Below, piece after piece: positions 13,296-14,141 of a stretch of DNA of 14,141 nucleotides. Source of the stretch: an uncultured Clostridia bacterium (GTDB taxonomy: Bacteria > Bacillota > Clostridia > Lachnospirales > Anaerotignaceae); the NCBI GenBank assembly GCA_947036475.1, contig CAMQRG010000036.1, forward strand, positions 1-14,141, in the 5' to 3' direction. The notes beneath the pieces were generated by a model that saw only the letters and a list, made by a program, of their open reading frames with translations, was not told the origin of the DNA and did not search any database. Positions within the stretch are counted from its first letter, which is position 1; each line of letters opens with the position of its first letter. A program made the position numbers and the translations under genes.

Positions 13296-14141
13296 TTATG
13301 CATTGTTTTGCTTGGATGGTGCAGCAGAGAATAAATCCTGCAAAACTTCGGCAGCGGCCTCATCTGCCGATTTGATTGCGTGGATATAGGTTCTTGTTGT
13401 GGTATCTGAGGAAGAATGCCCGAGCCGTTTAGACACTGTGGCCACATTGACGCCGTTCGCAATGAGCAGGGTTGCGTTTGTGTGACGGAGAGAGTGAACA
13501 TTAGTATAGGGCAGATGGTTCTTTTCGATAAACTTATGCAGCCACGATGTTAAGCTGTCGGGGTGTATGGGTTTTCCGTCCCATTGTGTGAAAATGAAAT
13601 CATTTCCCATCCAGCGGTCTCCTAGTTTCAAACGAACTGCATTCTGCTGTTTTCTATGTTTTTCCAATTCGATAAATACCATATCAGCTAGCTTTATGAT
13701 TCTGTTTGAGCCTTTTGTTTTGGGTGTATCCTCATAGACCCCTCTCCGCGGCGTGTAGAGGATTGTTCTTTGAATATGGATTAATTTATTGCGGAAGTCG
13801 ATATCTGCCCATTTCAGGCCGCAGACCTCCCCGCGGCGCATACCAGAATACACCAAGAGCAAAAACAATGTTTTATATTGAAGTGGTTCTTTTTCAAGGC
13901 AGGAAAGAAAACAAAGGACTTCTTTATCATCTAAACACTGGATTTCCTTTTGTTCTGAGCGTGGAGCCTTGATGCGGCTGCATGGATTGCTTGGAATAAC
14001 CTGCCAGAGAACGGCTGTTTGAAATATGGAGGAAAGCAGCCGGTGGTGGTGCAAAAGGACTTTGCCGGATAGGGTTGTTTTTTCGCTGTTTGGGCGAAAG
14101 GTTTTGGAAAAACTGACTTCCAAAGTAGCGCATATTTTTTT
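13296..14141 (-). CDS. Tyrosine recombinase (phage/ICE-type integrase), 5' end outside window
   Basis: About 281 C-terminal residues of a site-specific recombinase; the frame is still open at the right edge, so the start and the N-terminal arm-binding domain are missing. The TTG at 14123 is not a real start. The core-binding segment (LLHHHRLLSSIFQTAVLWQVI) is followed by the catalytic domain: Arg in YSGMRRGEVCGLKW, the HxxR motif HSLRHTNA, His in KRLGHSS and the nucleophilic Tyr in TRTYIHA. All are intact, so the enzyme should be active if full length. The gene points toward the tRNA-Arg, the usual arrangement at the end of a prophage, integrative conjugative element or island that entered the 3' end of a tRNA. 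Composition is more AT-rich than the housekeeping genes. The rest of the element would lie to the right. Confidence 0.95.
   Translation of the reverse strand, partial: KKICATLEVSFSKTFRPNSEKTTLSGKVLLHHHRLLSSIFQTAVLWQVIPSNPCSRIKAPRSEQKEIQCLDDKEVLCFLSCLEKEPLQYKTLFLLLVYSGMRRGEVCGLKWADIDFRNKLIHIQRTILYTPRRGVYEDTPKTKGSNRIIKLADMVFIELEKHRKQQNAVRLKLGDRWMGNDFIFTQWDGKPIHPDSLTSWLHKFIEKNHLPYTNVHSLRHTNATLLIANGVNVATVSKRLGHSSSDTTTRTYIHAIKSADEAAAEVLQDLFSAAPSKQNNA

Overview
The window reads as a chromosomal piece from a Gram-positive anaerobe of the class Clostridia, probably a Lachnospiraceae- or Anaerotignum-like gut bacterium. This placement is inferred from gene content (PadR plus HAAS membrane protein, a YfmF/YfmH pair next to lgt, strong AGGAGG-type ribosome binding sites) and from the protein style; it was not computed. 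The first 30 bases are not genomic. They match an Illumina Nextera adapter ending in the Tn5 mosaic end with one mismatch, so base 1 is almost certainly a contig edge.

Layout from left to right. At 31-856 (+) lie the 3' end of a PadR-type repressor and a HAAS-domain membrane protein, translationally coupled. At 889-3998 (-) is a probable four-gene operon, transcribed in the order CbrA-like FAD oxidoreductase, SUKH (SMI1/KNR4) protein, lipoprotein, six-helix membrane protein. The 3999-4448 gap holds a heavily palindromic element of about 311 bp with terminal inverted repeats. At 4449-10326 (+) follow the M16 pair yfmF and yfmH (overlapping by ATGA), a second palindrome-rich gap, lgt, an Uup-like ABC-F ATPase and a small cysteine-rich protein. 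At 10335-11640 an AT-rich CPBP protease gene sits between two copies of a repeat of about 136 bp (about 84% identical by eye). Each copy carries a sigma-A-like promoter, and a separate GC-rich palindromic element lies just upstream of the CPBP gene. At 11725-12981 (+) is a CNNM/CBS/CorC-type membrane protein. At 13059-13250 is a complete tRNA-Arg(CCG) transcription unit (promoter, leader hairpin, tRNA, terminator). From 13296 to the right edge runs a tyrosine recombinase on the minus strand, truncated by the window end, which marks one end of an integrated element at the tRNA gene.

How the genes fit together. yfmF/yfmH and lgt form a conserved clostridial housekeeping block. YfmF/YfmH are linked in annotation to EF-P modification and the ABC-F ATPase acts at the ribosome, so the block has a translation flavour; lgt makes the lipid anchor used by proteins such as the lipoprotein at 1635-2354. 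The accessory signal is concentrated in the intergenic gaps (three palindromic elements and the duplicated promoter repeat), in the SUKH-lipoprotein pair, and at the tRNA-integrase junction. I see no CRISPR array, no rRNA, and no complete novel defence system.
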